From assembly GCF_014863605.1 (NCBI RefSeq), contig NZ_CP062252.1:1-64000 (forward strand): DNA of 64,000 nt, written 5' to 3'. This document shows, piece by piece, positions 49,911-58,525 of the stretch (its first letter is position 1; every line of letters starts with the position of its first letter). A program made the translations under genes and the position numbers. The DNA is from Pseudomonas allokribbensis. Lineage in GTDB: Bacteria > Pseudomonadota > Gammaproteobacteria > Pseudomonadales > Pseudomonadaceae. The notes under the pieces are model-generated. The model did not search any database, was not told the origin of the DNA, and worked only from the letters and a program-made list of their open reading frames with translations.

Positions 49911-51523
49911 GCCTCGTCATCCATCCGGCGGCCGGCGAGACGCCGTCCTCGGGTGATCAGCTCGATGAATTGCACGGCGCTCAAGGCGTGAGCGAACAGC
50001 CAGCCCTGGCCGAACTTCACGCCTTCGCTGCTGAGCAGCGCCGCCTGGGACTCATACTCGATCCCTTCGGCGATCACTTTCAGATCCAGTGCCTGGGCCA
50101 TGTGAATGATGTGCGGCGCCACGCCGCTGCTGGCGGCGTCATGGCCGAGCGCATCGATGAACGCCTTGTCGATTTTCAGGCAATCCACCGGCAGGGTTTG
50201 CAGGTAGGCGAGGCTGCAATAGCCGGTGCCGAAATCGTCGATCAGCACCTGATGGCCGACATCGCGCAGCGCTTGCAGGTTTTCCCGGGCCACCACCACA
50301 TCGATCAGGCCGCGCTCGGTCACTTCAAAGGCGATCTGCCGTGCCGCCACCCGGTGCAGCGTCAACAGCCGCGCCATGACCTGGCCGATACGCGGCACCA
50401 TCACGTCGCACGCCGCCAGGTTCACCGAGATGTACAACTGCGGATTGGCCCGCAGTAATTGGCCCAGTTGTTCCAGCAGGCGCTGGAGGACGAAGTCGGT
50501 CATCTGGCGGATCTGCCCGGTGTTTTCCGCCATCGGGATAAACAGGTCGGGACTGGTCAGCGTGCCGTCCGGCCGGCGCCAGCGCAGCAAGGCTTCGGCG
50601 CCGACGCAGTTACGGCTGTCGAGGTCAAAGATCGGTTGATACAGCACCTGCAATTCGCCGCGGCGGATCGCGCCGTGCAGTTCGGCATCCAGTGATTGAT
50701 GCTGACGCACCAGCCAGAACACGGTGAGCCCGACCAGCACGCCCAGCAGCAGACAGACCGGCACCATCCACCACCAAAGCTCGGGGATGTGCATGCCGGT
50801 GCGCGGGGTAATCAGCACCAACTGGTATTCCGGGTTGTCGGTGGGCATGCGATAGATCAGATGGCTCTGGGTGACTTGCAGGGCGTCCAGACTCTTTGGA
50901 GGCCATGGCTCGGTGGGCGGCCATGTCTGTGGCACGCCGAGCACGGGAATCGCCCGGCTGCCATGGTCCAGCACCACCAGCAGGCTGCTGCCGGGGGACA
51001 GGTCGACCATGTCGGTCAGGTGCCCGCGTGAGGTGGCCACGCGAAAGTTGCCGCGCCCGAGCATCAGCGCCGCGCGATTTTCATCGGGTTCGGTGGTGGT
51101 GTTCAGCCAGTAGCTGTAGGTCGGGCCCTTGATGTCGGGCGGGCGCACGACCGACAGGCCTTCCTGACGCGGGCGGTTGGAGCAGATCCGCGAGGCGTCC
51201 ATATAGGCAGCTTCATAGACGAAGCGATAGTTGAAGGTCACTTGCTGCAGCGTGGCGATCATCTCGTCGTCGCAGCTGCGCAGGGGCTGGGCCTCGAGGT
51301 CGTCGAGGCTTTCACGCAACTGGCCGAACAACTGTTCCAGTCGGGCCAGGAAGCGCTCGCCCTGGGCGTTCATTTCCTGGCTTTCGCTTTGTTCGACCTG
51401 ATGCACGGCCACGAACAACCCGCCGGTGATCAGCAGACTCGCACTGAGGACAGCCGCCAGCATCGCCAGAAACCAGGGGCGATAAAACCAGCTACGCAGC
51501 GTCTCTCGGGTAGCAACCATCAT
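49907..51523 (-). CDS. Cyclic-di-GMP phosphodiesterase (CSS-motif EAL protein)
   Basis: An inner-membrane enzyme that hydrolyses c-di-GMP. The start is taken at ATG 51523 (a second ATG follows directly), giving 538 residues. Two membrane segments (about 16-40 and 250-272) enclose a periplasmic CSS-type redox sensor with paired cysteines (LRSCDDE and RICSN). The EAL domain (about 285-520) has EALLRW, NLAACD, EVTERG, DDFGTGYCSL and KIDKAF, so it should be catalytically active. Disulfide state may control it, as shown for other CSS-EAL proteins. Confidence 0.9.
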   Translation of the reverse strand: MMVATRETLRSWFYRPWFLAMLAAVLSASLLITGGLFVAVHQVEQSESQEMNAQGERFLARLEQLFGQLRESLDDLEAQPLRSCDDEMIATLQQVTFNYRFVYEAAYMDASRICSNRPRQEGLSVVRPPDIKGPTYSYWLNTTTEPDENRAALMLGRGNFRVATSRGHLTDMVDLSPGSSLLVVLDHGSRAIPVLGVPQTWPPTEPWPPKSLDALQVTQSHLIYRMPTDNPEYQLVLITPRTGMHIPELWWWMVPVCLLLGVLVGLTVFWLVRQHQSLDAELHGAIRRGELQVLYQPIFDLDSRNCVGAEALLRWRRPDGTLTSPDLFIPMAENTGQIRQMTDFVLQRLLEQLGQLLRANPQLYISVNLAACDVMVPRIGQVMARLLTLHRVAARQIAFEVTERGLIDVVVARENLQALRDVGHQVLIDDFGTGYCSLAYLQTLPVDCLKIDKAFIDALGHDAASSGVAPHIIHMAQALDLKVIAEGIEYESQAALLSSEGVKFGQGWLFAHALSAVQFIELITRGRRLAGRRMDDEA

Positions 51524-51595
51524 GGATATCCGAAGAATTACCAATGAGTTATAGCTGCTGATTGCACTTTCGCCCTGACCGTCGGGCGGGCGTCA

Positions 51596-52375
51596 TTATT
51601 TTGTCTGATTCAGCACCAGCAGCAAGGCTGCCGTTTGCGCATCCGGGGTGCCGTCGAAGCGGGAAGGGCGGAAGTGCATCTGGAAGGCTGCGAGTACATG
51701 GCGGGTCGCCACGTCCAGCTCGCCGTTCTGCGGCGTTGCGTAGCCCAGGCGTGCCAGTTGCGCCTGGAACCAACTGATGCTCGGTAACTCGACGTCGAAC
51801 CTTACTTGCTGGCGGGCTACGGCGTGTTCATCGGGCCACAAGCCAAGACCTTCGGCGGCCAGGCGCTTCCACGGGAACAACGGGCCCGGATCAAGCTTGC
51901 GCAACGGTGCGATGTCGCTGTGACCGATGATGTGGTCCGGGCTGATGCCGTTGCGTTTGCTGATGTCTTTGAGCAGCACGATCAGCGACTGCACCTGGGC
52001 TTCACTGTACGGGTACCAAATGCGTCCGGTCGGAGTGTCCTTGAAGCCAGGGTTGACGATTTCGATGCCGATCGAGCTTGAGTTGAGCCAGGTACGACCC
52101 TGCCATTCGCTTTCGCCGGCATGCCAGGCGCGCAGGTTTTCGTCCATCAGCTTGTAGATCGTGCCGTTCTTGTCGTCGCCGATCAGGTAGTGGCTGCTGA
52201 CTTCACCGTGGGTCAGCAGTTGTAGCGAACGCTCGAGGGAGGCGGAGGTGTAATGCACGATCACGAACTGCGCGCGGCTGTCGTGATTGGCAGAAGGGTG
52301 GCTGGTGTCGTAGCGCGGGCCGCTGGCACAACCGGCCAGAACGAGCAGCGACGCGATGAGAGCAAGGAATTTCAT
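51596..52375 (-). CDS. N-acetylmuramoyl-L-alanine amidase lipoprotein (AmpDh2-like)
   Basis: A periplasmic zinc amidase that cleaves peptidoglycan stem peptides. The start is ATG at 52375, giving 259 residues with the lipobox LAGC (Cys about 18). The amidase_2 domain (about 35-180) shows FVIVHYTSA with a zinc His, SSHYLIG, and IIGHSDIAPLRKLDPGPLFP. A C-terminal peptidoglycan-binding domain follows (about 195-255, LARLGYATPQNGELD). The position next to algB-kinB matches PA5485 AmpDh2. Confidence 0.9.
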   Translation of the reverse strand: MKFLALIASLLVLAGCASGPRYDTSHPSANHDSRAQFVIVHYTSASLERSLQLLTHGEVSSHYLIGDDKNGTIYKLMDENLRAWHAGESEWQGRTWLNSSSIGIEIVNPGFKDTPTGRIWYPYSEAQVQSLIVLLKDISKRNGISPDHIIGHSDIAPLRKLDPGPLFPWKRLAAEGLGLWPDEHAVARQQVRFDVELPSISWFQAQLARLGYATPQNGELDVATRHVLAAFQMHFRPSRFDGTPDAQTAALLLVLNQTK

Positions 52376-52470
52376 GGCAGTACACGCAAGTCGATAATGC
52401 AACAGTGTAACGTACTGACTTGCGTGCGAACGGCAAAAGGGCTGATTTAAATGAAATGGAACAATTGTCT

Positions 52471-54573
52471 TCAGCCCAGCTCCACCCGGTTGCGGCCTGC
52501 GTTTTTGGCCCGGTACAACGCCTGATCGGCTCTTTTGAGCACCAGATCGCTGTGTTCTCCCGGCCTGAACGCCGCCAGCCCCATGGAAATAGTGATCGTG
52601 ACTCGCTCACCCTTGAAGTGGAACGGGCAGGCCTCGATGGAGGCGCGCAGGGTTTCCAGCAGTTTGGCGCCGACGGCCGGCGGGGTGGCCGGCAGCAGCA
52701 GGACGAACTCCTCACCGCCGAAGCGCGCAATGAAATCGCTGCCGCGCAGGCGCTTGCGCAGCACCGTGGCGATGATCTTCAACACCTTGTCGCCGGCCAG
52801 ATGCCCGTAGTTGTCGTTGATGCGTTTGAAGTGATCGAGGTCGAGCATCGCCAAACTGAGGGTGTTGCCGTGCTGCTGCCATTGGGCGATTTCGTGGTCG
52901 AGTCGCTCGCTCCAGGCGGCGCGGTTGGGCAGGCCGGTGAGCGGATCGATCAGGGCTTTCTGGCGCTGCTCTTCAAGGTGCTCGCGGTAACCAAGGGCTT
53001 CCTGTTCCATGTGCGCTACGCGCTCGGCCAGGCTTTTCAGGCGCCCAGCCACTTCCTGTTCACGGGCGTCACGCTGTTTCTGGTGCTGGTCCATCGTGCC
53101 GAGCAGGCCTTCGAGATGGTTTTCCAGTACCTGCTTGAGGTCGTTCAGATCCGCCGCTTCCTGCACGCTGTTCTGCAGGCCATCGACCTGTTCACGGATC
53201 TGCGTGTCCATCGCCCGCGCCGCGGAGCTGTTGTCGGCATGACCTTCGCTGGCGGCCTGCAGGTTGCTCTGGAACGCCTCGAGGCGTTCGTTGAGTTGTT
53301 GCAGATAGGCTTCAAACTCGTGCTGGCCGCTGTCGGTGATGGCCAGCATCAAGGTCGCCAGATCGTCGAGGATCGGTAGCAATTCGTACCAATTGAGCCC
53401 ATGTTTCAGCCGATCGCGCATGGCCTCGGCTTGCGGGCGATGGCGTTCCGGCAAGGTCAGATCGTCCAGCAGGCCGATCAGCGTGTCTTCGATGTGTTTG
53501 GCCACCGAGCTGTAGGACGGTTCGGGCGAGTCCGGTAACGCGTAGAGAATGTCCTGCTCGGACTGCTCCGGATCGATGGCCGCCAATGCCTGCGCGATTG
53601 GTTCGGGCAAGGGCAGGGTGTCGAGGATGACCGGGAGCGGGTTGTCGCCGGGGTGGATCAGTTCGTCGGGGTTGAAGGCCGCCGGTATTGCTGGCGCGAA
53701 GACCGGAGGTGGCGTGAAGGCTTGCGGCTCGGGTTCTGGCTCGGCGGGTTCCGGTTCGCTGGGAGCGGTGACGACTTCTGTAATGATCCGGGCAGGCTCG
53801 AAGGCAACCACTTCCGGCTCTGCAACAGGCTCGGGTGTTGATAGTGGTGCAGGTGCTGAAGCTTGCAGTGGCGCGACCAGAGGTGCGGCGACCGGTGCTT
53901 CACTGACGGTCGCAATGGCTGCCGGTTCGACGACTGCGACAGGCGCTTCTGGCATTGGCGTGCTTTCAGGTGCAGCGGGTGGTTGCTCTGGCTGAGCGGC
54001 TGGAGAAGCCACGGCAGGCTGAGCCACAGGTGCAGGCGTTTCCTCGCTGTCGCGGCTGCCGAACAGGCGCTGCAACAGTCCCGGACGTCCCGGTTCCGCC
54101 GGAGTCTCCAGTTGGCTCAGGGCCTTGCCCTGCAAGCCGCTGAGTTCGCTGAGCAGCAGCGGCATTTCCCGCGCCTGACTGACCCGGCCATCCAGCTGCT
54201 TGGCGAATTTCTTCAGTGGCTGGGCGACTTCCCGGGGCAGGGGCAGCGATTGCAGCTGAGTCACCAGTGAGTTCAGGGCCGTGCTGACTTGATTGATCCG
54301 GGTTTCACGACGCTGTTCGGAGTCGAGCACGGCTTTTTCAAGGCGCGGCAACAGGGCGGCGAGGCCGGCATCCATGTCGTCGGTGCGCACCACGTCGCGC
54401 ATTTCTTTCATGCATTGATCGACCACGCGGTCGGTGCCTTCCGCCGCCAGCGTGCTGCGCACCAGGCCGCGGCGCAGCAGGTCGAGCCGGGCGTCCCATC
54501 GACGTTCGAGCTTTTCCTGTTGTTCGATGCTTTTGAGGTATTTCTCTTTCCAGCGCTGGGCTTCGTCGCTCAT
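52471..54573 (-). CDS. Diguanylate cyclase (DgcH-like)
   Basis: A 700-residue cytoplasmic GGDEF protein. The N-terminal region is helical, with a long Pro/Ala/Glu-rich linker (about 165-300), and a coiled-coil segment (about 410-535) precedes the GGDEF domain (about 540-700). The active site reads GGEEF, and RGSD five residues before it is an intact inhibitory I-site, so it is probably active and product-inhibited. ATG overlaps the stop of the nuclease-like gene upstream. Position and architecture match PA5487. Confidence 0.88.
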   Translation of the reverse strand: MSDEAQRWKEKYLKSIEQQEKLERRWDARLDLLRRGLVRSTLAAEGTDRVVDQCMKEMRDVVRTDDMDAGLAALLPRLEKAVLDSEQRRETRINQVSTALNSLVTQLQSLPLPREVAQPLKKFAKQLDGRVSQAREMPLLLSELSGLQGKALSQLETPAEPGRPGLLQRLFGSRDSEETPAPVAQPAVASPAAQPEQPPAAPESTPMPEAPVAVVEPAAIATVSEAPVAAPLVAPLQASAPAPLSTPEPVAEPEVVAFEPARIITEVVTAPSEPEPAEPEPEPQAFTPPPVFAPAIPAAFNPDELIHPGDNPLPVILDTLPLPEPIAQALAAIDPEQSEQDILYALPDSPEPSYSSVAKHIEDTLIGLLDDLTLPERHRPQAEAMRDRLKHGLNWYELLPILDDLATLMLAITDSGQHEFEAYLQQLNERLEAFQSNLQAASEGHADNSSAARAMDTQIREQVDGLQNSVQEAADLNDLKQVLENHLEGLLGTMDQHQKQRDAREQEVAGRLKSLAERVAHMEQEALGYREHLEEQRQKALIDPLTGLPNRAAWSERLDHEIAQWQQHGNTLSLAMLDLDHFKRINDNYGHLAGDKVLKIIATVLRKRLRGSDFIARFGGEEFVLLLPATPPAVGAKLLETLRASIEACPFHFKGERVTITISMGLAAFRPGEHSDLVLKRADQALYRAKNAGRNRVELG

Positions 54574-55448
54574 TCAGGCGTTCCGCGAGGGGCAGGACTC
54601 AACGCGGGCAATGCATCGGCCGTGAGCGAACCCGGCAGACGAATCTCTACCGCGACGGGCAGGTGATCGGAAATCGGTTGTGCCAGCACTTCGACCTTTT
54701 CCAGGGTCAGGGTCGGGCTGAGCAGAATATGGTCCAGGCAGCGCTGCGGGCGCCAGCTGGGGAACGTCGCTTCGAGTTGCGGGGCCAGCAGGCCGAGGTC
54801 GCGCAAGGGCGAGTGCTGGAGCAGGTCGCTGGCATGGGTGTTCATGTCACCCATCAGGACCTGATGCTTGTAGCCGCCGATCAGTTCGCGAATGTAGGCC
54901 AGTTGCATCGTGCGTACCCGGGCGCCGAGCGCCAGGTGCATCATCACCACCACCAGCGCCTCGGGACCTTCGCCGAAACGTACCAGAATCGCCCCGCGAC
55001 CTTTCGGCCCCGGCAGCGGGTGGTCTTCGATCGCCCACGGACGCAGGCGACTGAGCACGCCGTTGCTGTGCTGGGCCAGCCGGCCGAGGTTGCGATTGAG
55101 TTGTTGATACCAGTAGGGGAAGGCGCCGAGGTGGGCCAGGTGTTCGACCTGATTGACGTAGCCTGAGCGCAGGCTGCCGCCATCGGCTTCCTGCAAGGCG
55201 ACCAGGTCGAAGTCGCCGAGCAGATTGCCGATCTTTTGCAGATTGCCGGAGCGCCCGGGGTGCGGCAGCAGATGCTGCCAGCTGCGGGTCAGGTAGTGCC
55301 GATAACGCTCGGTACTGATGCCGACCTGGATGTTGAAGCTGAGCAGACGCAAACGGCTGTCTGCGGGCAGGCCCGTGGATTCCAGGTGATGCTCGTTGAC
55401 CTGCGGATCATGCAGGCCAACGAGACGTTCGGCTCCCCAGCGGCGCAT
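54570..55448 (-). CDS. Endonuclease/exonuclease/phosphatase family protein
   Basis: A 292-residue protein with the EEP fold: LRLLSFNIQVGIS at the start, catalytic LVALQEADGG with the metal-binding Glu, VVMMHLALG, GDMNTHASD, and the terminal LDHILLSPTL and PISDHLPVAVEI with the catalytic Asp-His. The true substrate (DNA, phospholipid or other) is unknown. It lies between dsbA (14 bp) and dgcH (4-bp overlap), so these three form a likely operon. Confidence 0.85.
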   Translation of the reverse strand: MRRWGAERLVGLHDPQVNEHHLESTGLPADSRLRLLSFNIQVGISTERYRHYLTRSWQHLLPHPGRSGNLQKIGNLLGDFDLVALQEADGGSLRSGYVNQVEHLAHLGAFPYWYQQLNRNLGRLAQHSNGVLSRLRPWAIEDHPLPGPKGRGAILVRFGEGPEALVVVMMHLALGARVRTMQLAYIRELIGGYKHQVLMGDMNTHASDLLQHSPLRDLGLLAPQLEATFPSWRPQRCLDHILLSPTLTLEKVEVLAQPISDHLPVAVEIRLPGSLTADALPALSPAPRGTPE

Positions 55449-55462
55449 GGCGATTGCCGCGC

Positions 55463-56104
55463 TTAGTTGGCGGCTGCCTTGTTGGTCGCTCGCTCTTTGG
55501 CGACCAGTTGGTCAGCCAGCTTCAGAGCTTCTTCGGCACCACCGGCGGAGCCGATGTCGAAACGGTATTTGCCGTTGACGATCATGGTTGGAACGCCGGA
55601 GATTTCATACTTCTTGGCCAGTTCGCGAGCCTTGATGATCTGGCCCTTGATGGCGAAGGAGTCGAAGGTGGCCAGGAACTTGTCCTTGTCTACGCCTTGA
55701 GTGGCGAGGAAGTCGGCCATGTCGTTCTTGTCGGTCAGCTTCTTGTGTTCTTTCTGGATCGCGTTGAACACGGCTGCGTGAACACTGTGCTCGACGCCCA
55801 TGGCTTCCAGGGTCAGGAACATTTGACCGTGAGCGTCCCACGGGCCGCCGAACATGGCAGGAATGCGCACGAAGTTGACGTCGGAAGGCAGTTTTTCAAC
55901 CCACGGATTGATCACGGGTTCGAAGGCGTAGCAGTGCGGGCAGCCGTACCAGAACAGCTCCACCACTTCGATCTTGCCAGGCACGGCAACCGGCACCGGG
56001 TTGCTCAGTTCGACGTACGGGGCGGCAGGTGCTTCGGCGGCCTGGGCCGTCACGCCGAACAGGCTGGCAGCGACGAGGGCGGCGCTGATGATCAGATTAC
56101 GCAT
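55463..56104 (-). CDS. dsbA: Thiol:disulfide interchange protein DsbA
   Basis: The periplasmic oxidase that introduces disulfides into exported proteins. The 213 residues start with signal peptide MRNLIISAALVAASLFGVTA; the thioredoxin-like active site is FWYGCPHCYAFEP with Cys55 and Cys58, and the cis-Pro lies in SGVPTMIVNGKYRFD. AGGAG precedes the ATG at 56104. The Ivy-like and other disulfide-containing exported proteins nearby would be substrates (inference). Confidence 0.96.
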   Translation of the reverse strand: MRNLIISAALVAASLFGVTAQAAEAPAAPYVELSNPVPVAVPGKIEVVELFWYGCPHCYAFEPVINPWVEKLPSDVNFVRIPAMFGGPWDAHGQMFLTLEAMGVEHSVHAAVFNAIQKEHKKLTDKNDMADFLATQGVDKDKFLATFDSFAIKGQIIKARELAKKYEISGVPTMIVNGKYRFDIGSAGGAEEALKLADQLVAKERATNKAAAN

Positions 56105-56197
56105 GCTTTACTCCTGGGCAAATTGGTCGCCTCGCGCGACCTGTTTTCAGACAGATCCTGGCGGGCATGAGTTCTGTAGTGTAACGGCAGCGGCCAC

Positions 56198-56224
56198 AAA
56201 AAAGGGCGGCCAAAGCCACCCTTT
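56198..56224 (-). terminator. Rho-independent terminator after cytochrome c4
   Basis: On the - strand AAAGGGTGGC-TTTG-GCCGCCCTTT followed by a T-run; a ten-pair stem with one G-T pair, about 90 bp after the c4 stop. Confidence 0.8.
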
Positions 56225-56314
56225 TTATACTTCATGCAACGGATTAATCGAGCGTTAACGTGGCAGGCGTTGTCCTTCGCACGCAACGCTCGAATCACCA
56301 TCGCAGGCCCGGCC

Positions 56315-56926
56315 TTAGTGCAGGCCCTGGATGTAGCTGGAGACCGCGGCGATGTCTTCATCGCTGAGCTTGCGAGCGATGGTGCGCATGGTCATGGCAT
56401 CGCCGTCGTTGCTGCGGCCGGCTTCTTCCTTGCGGAAATCGGTCAGTTGCTTGGCGATGTATTGAGCGTGTTGGCCACCCAGATGCGGGAAACCGGCGGC
56501 TGCGTTGCCGGCGCCGTTCGGCGAGTGGCAACCGGTGCAGGCTGGCAGGCCTTTTTCCAGGTTGCCGCCACGGAACAGGGCTTCACCGCGAGCGACGATC
56601 TTCGGATCGGCGGCGCCGACGCTGCCTTTCTGGCTGGCGAAGTAGGCGGCGATGTCGGACAGGTCCTGATCGCTCAGGTTGGTCAGCAGCCCGGTCATTT
56701 CCAGAACGGTGCGCTTGCCCGACTTGATGTCGTGCAACTGCTTGGTCAGGTAGCGTTCACCCTGTCCGGCCAGTTTTGGAAAGTTTGGCGCCATGCTGTT
56801 GCCATCCGGGCCATGGCAGGCCCCGCAAACGGCGGCTTTCGCCTGGCCTGCGGCGGCATCACCGGCAGCATGGGCGAAGCCTGAGATTCCCACGGTCAAC
56901 AGCAGACTCACGATCAATTTGTTCAT
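56315..56926 (-). CDS. cc4: Dihaem cytochrome c4
   Basis: A periplasmic electron carrier feeding terminal oxidases. The 203 residues have a signal peptide ending AHAA, then two homologous c-type domains with haem sites CGACHGPDG (about 35) and CTGCHSPNG (about 133) and distal Met ligands. Size and duplication are typical of c4. It lies 32 bp downstream of another cytochrome c gene. Confidence 0.95.
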   Translation of the reverse strand: MNKLIVSLLLTVGISGFAHAAGDAAAGQAKAAVCGACHGPDGNSMAPNFPKLAGQGERYLTKQLHDIKSGKRTVLEMTGLLTNLSDQDLSDIAAYFASQKGSVGAADPKIVARGEALFRGGNLEKGLPACTGCHSPNGAGNAAAGFPHLGGQHAQYIAKQLTDFRKEEAGRSNDGDAMTMRTIARKLSDEDIAAVSSYIQGLH

Positions 56927-56958
56927 CAGCTAATCCAACTACGGCTAAGGGTTAAGAG

Positions 56959-57264
56959 TTATGGACCGGGTTTACTTCCGCTCATCCAGAGGATGATGGC
57001 CTGGTAATCCTCGGCACTGCAGTCCATGCACAAACCACGCGGCGGCATCGCCTTGAAACCCTGGGTCAGGTGTTGCACCAGCGTCTCCATACCTTTCGCC
57101 AACCTCGGCGTCCAAGCTTCCTGATCGCCTCTTCTGGGCGCCATGGGGAGTTGGCCGGAATGACAGGCACCACAAACACGGTTGTACACTGCTTCCGGAT
57201 CCTGTGTAGCCTGTGCGCTGTAAAGCGGCATCAAGACTCCGGCAGCCAGCAGCCATTTCGTCAT
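56959..57264 (-). CDS. Cytochrome c5-like monohaem protein
   Basis: A 101-residue exported c-type cytochrome. A short signal peptide (MTKWLLAAGVLMPLYSAQA) is followed by one haem site CGACHSG and a Met-Pro-Pro (KAMPPRG) segment supplying the axial Met. Two further Cys (CMDC) near the end are a cytochrome c5 trait. It is cotranscribed with cc4. Confidence 0.88.
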   Translation of the reverse strand: MTKWLLAAGVLMPLYSAQATQDPEAVYNRVCGACHSGQLPMAPRRGDQEAWTPRLAKGMETLVQHLTQGFKAMPPRGLCMDCSAEDYQAIILWMSGSKPGP

Positions 57265-57455
57265 AAAACGACCTTTTCAGGGTTGAGAGCGTTCTGCGTT
57301 CTAATGCGCAATCAAGGTCTGTCGCTCTCGTGAACTTCATCCTTCGCTGGGACAAAGCACACACAAAATCTGCGGCATTATATACTGGCGTCACTGAAAC
57401 GGAAGCGACACCGCGTTCCGCGCCCAATCCCGGCGCCGCCCACATCGGAAATCCC

Positions 57456-58100
57456 ATGCAACTCAAGAATCCCATCCTCGGCCTGTGCCAACAGTCCACG
57501 TTCATGCTCAGTGCCGCCAAAGTCGATCAGTGCCCCGACGACGAAGGCTTCGAAGTGGCGTTCGCCGGTCGTTCCAACGCCGGTAAATCCAGCGCGCTGA
57601 ACACACTGACTCACGCCAGCCTGGCGCGCACCTCGAAAACCCCGGGTCGCACACAGCTGTTGAACTTCTTCAAGCTAGACGATGAACGGCGTCTGGTCGA
57701 CCTGCCGGGCTACGGTTATGCAAAAGTACCGATCCCGCTCAAGCAACACTGGCAGCGTCACCTTGAGGCTTACCTCGGTGGCCGCGAGAGTTTGAAGGGT
57801 TTGATTCTGATGATGGACATCCGTCATCCAATGACCGACTTCGACCTGCTGATGCTCGATTGGGCCGTTGCGGCCGGCATGCCGATGCACATTCTGCTGA
57901 CCAAAGCCGACAAGCTGACCTACGGCGCAGCCAAGAACACGCTGCTCAAGGTGCAGTCGGAAATTCGTAAGGGTTGGGGTGATCTGGTGACAATCCAGCT
58001 GTTCTCCGCACCAAAGCGCATGGGCCTGGAAGAGGCCTACACTGTGTTGGCGGGCTGGATGGAGTTGGCGGATAAAGGCGCAGAGGCCGCGGCAGAGTAA
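57456..58100 (+). CDS. engB: Ribosome biogenesis GTP-binding protein EngB (YsxC/YihA)
   Basis: An essential GTPase for 50S subunit assembly. The start is ATG at 57456 ([20 protein letters not shown]), giving 214 residues; the earlier in-frame ATG at 57330 adds a Thr/Ala-rich stretch not seen in the family. G motifs: GRSNAGKSS (G1), T in KTPGRTQ (G2), DLPGYG (G3), TKADK (G4) and SAPKR (G5). It converges on the ersA and polA genes, the same arrangement as yihA-spf-polA in enterics. Confidence 0.95.
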   Translation: MQLKNPILGLCQQSTFMLSAAKVDQCPDDEGFEVAFAGRSNAGKSSALNTLTHASLARTSKTPGRTQLLNFFKLDDERRLVDLPGYGYAKVPIPLKQHWQRHLEAYLGGRESLKGLILMMDIRHPMTDFDLLMLDWAVAAGMPMHILLTKADKLTYGAAKNTLLKVQSEIRKGWGDLVTIQLFSAPKRMGLEEAYTVLAGWMELADKGAEAAAE

Positions 58101-58250
58101 AGGGATTTCAAAACTGCTTGTGGTGCTGCCAGGCAAGGCAAAAGTGCAGCAAAAACGGCCGGGGTCGCGCTCGACTTTAGGGAACCTAAATGAGCATTTT
58201 TTGTTGTGCTTTTAACGCAGCATGGCTGCGCCACAGGCAGTTTTGGGGCA

Positions 58251-58381
58251 AAAAAAAGCCCCGGACTTCATATGGGGAGGGAGAAGTTCCGGGGTTCAAG
58301 TTCCGAACCGCTAGGGCGGGGTTCAGATATCTGCCAACACTTAACACAACATAGGAGCATCGAAGGGCTTCACCAGCCATT
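58251..58381 (-). ncRNA. ersA: ErsA small regulatory RNA (Spot 42 position)
   Basis: An unannotated transcript is predicted between engB and polA. On the - strand a sigma-22-type promoter (58389-58416) places the start near 58381. The RNA ends in a hairpin CCCCGGAACTTC/GAAGTCCGGGG (58259-58294, one bulged base) followed by seven T. The length of about 131 nt equals P. aeruginosa ErsA (132 nt as I recall), and the loop holds the unpaired C-rich stretch CTCCCTCCCC expected to pair with mRNAs such as algC. The position between engB and polA is the ErsA/Spot 42 locus. Confidence 0.82.
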
Positions 58382-58388
58382 CAGTAAC

Positions 58389-58416
58389 TCTGAGTGGCCT
58401 GTCGCAAGATTAGTTC
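58389..58416 (-). promoter_or_regulatory. Sigma-22 (AlgU)-type promoter of ersA
   Basis: On the - strand GAACTA, 17 bases, TCAGA. This matches the envelope-stress consensus GAACTT-N16/17-TCTGA closely and is at the right distance from the predicted ErsA start. It links ersA to the same stress sigma factor as algB. Confidence 0.72.
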
Positions 58417-58481
58417 AGATTCTTTTCAAAAAACTTTGGAATAAGCTCAAGAGCGATCAGAACTAAGCGTCATTCGATGCC

Positions 58482-58508
58482 TTTGCCGCGACGTCATGTC
58501 GCGGCAAA
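58482..58508. terminator. Perfect 11-bp stem-loop downstream of polA
   Basis: TTTGCCGCGAC and GTCGCGGCAAA pair around GTCAT, 17 bp beyond the polA stop. No T-run follows on the polA strand (AAAGGC), so it may be a 3'-end stabiliser or a weak terminator separating polA from ersA. Confidence 0.6.
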
Positions 58509-58525
58509 ACCCCGTCCCAGAGGCC

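Noticed and set aside
57330..57455. N-terminal extension of EngB from an upstream ATG
   Set aside because: The added 42 residues are not seen in the family, and [13 protein letters not shown] at 57456 is the conserved N-terminus.
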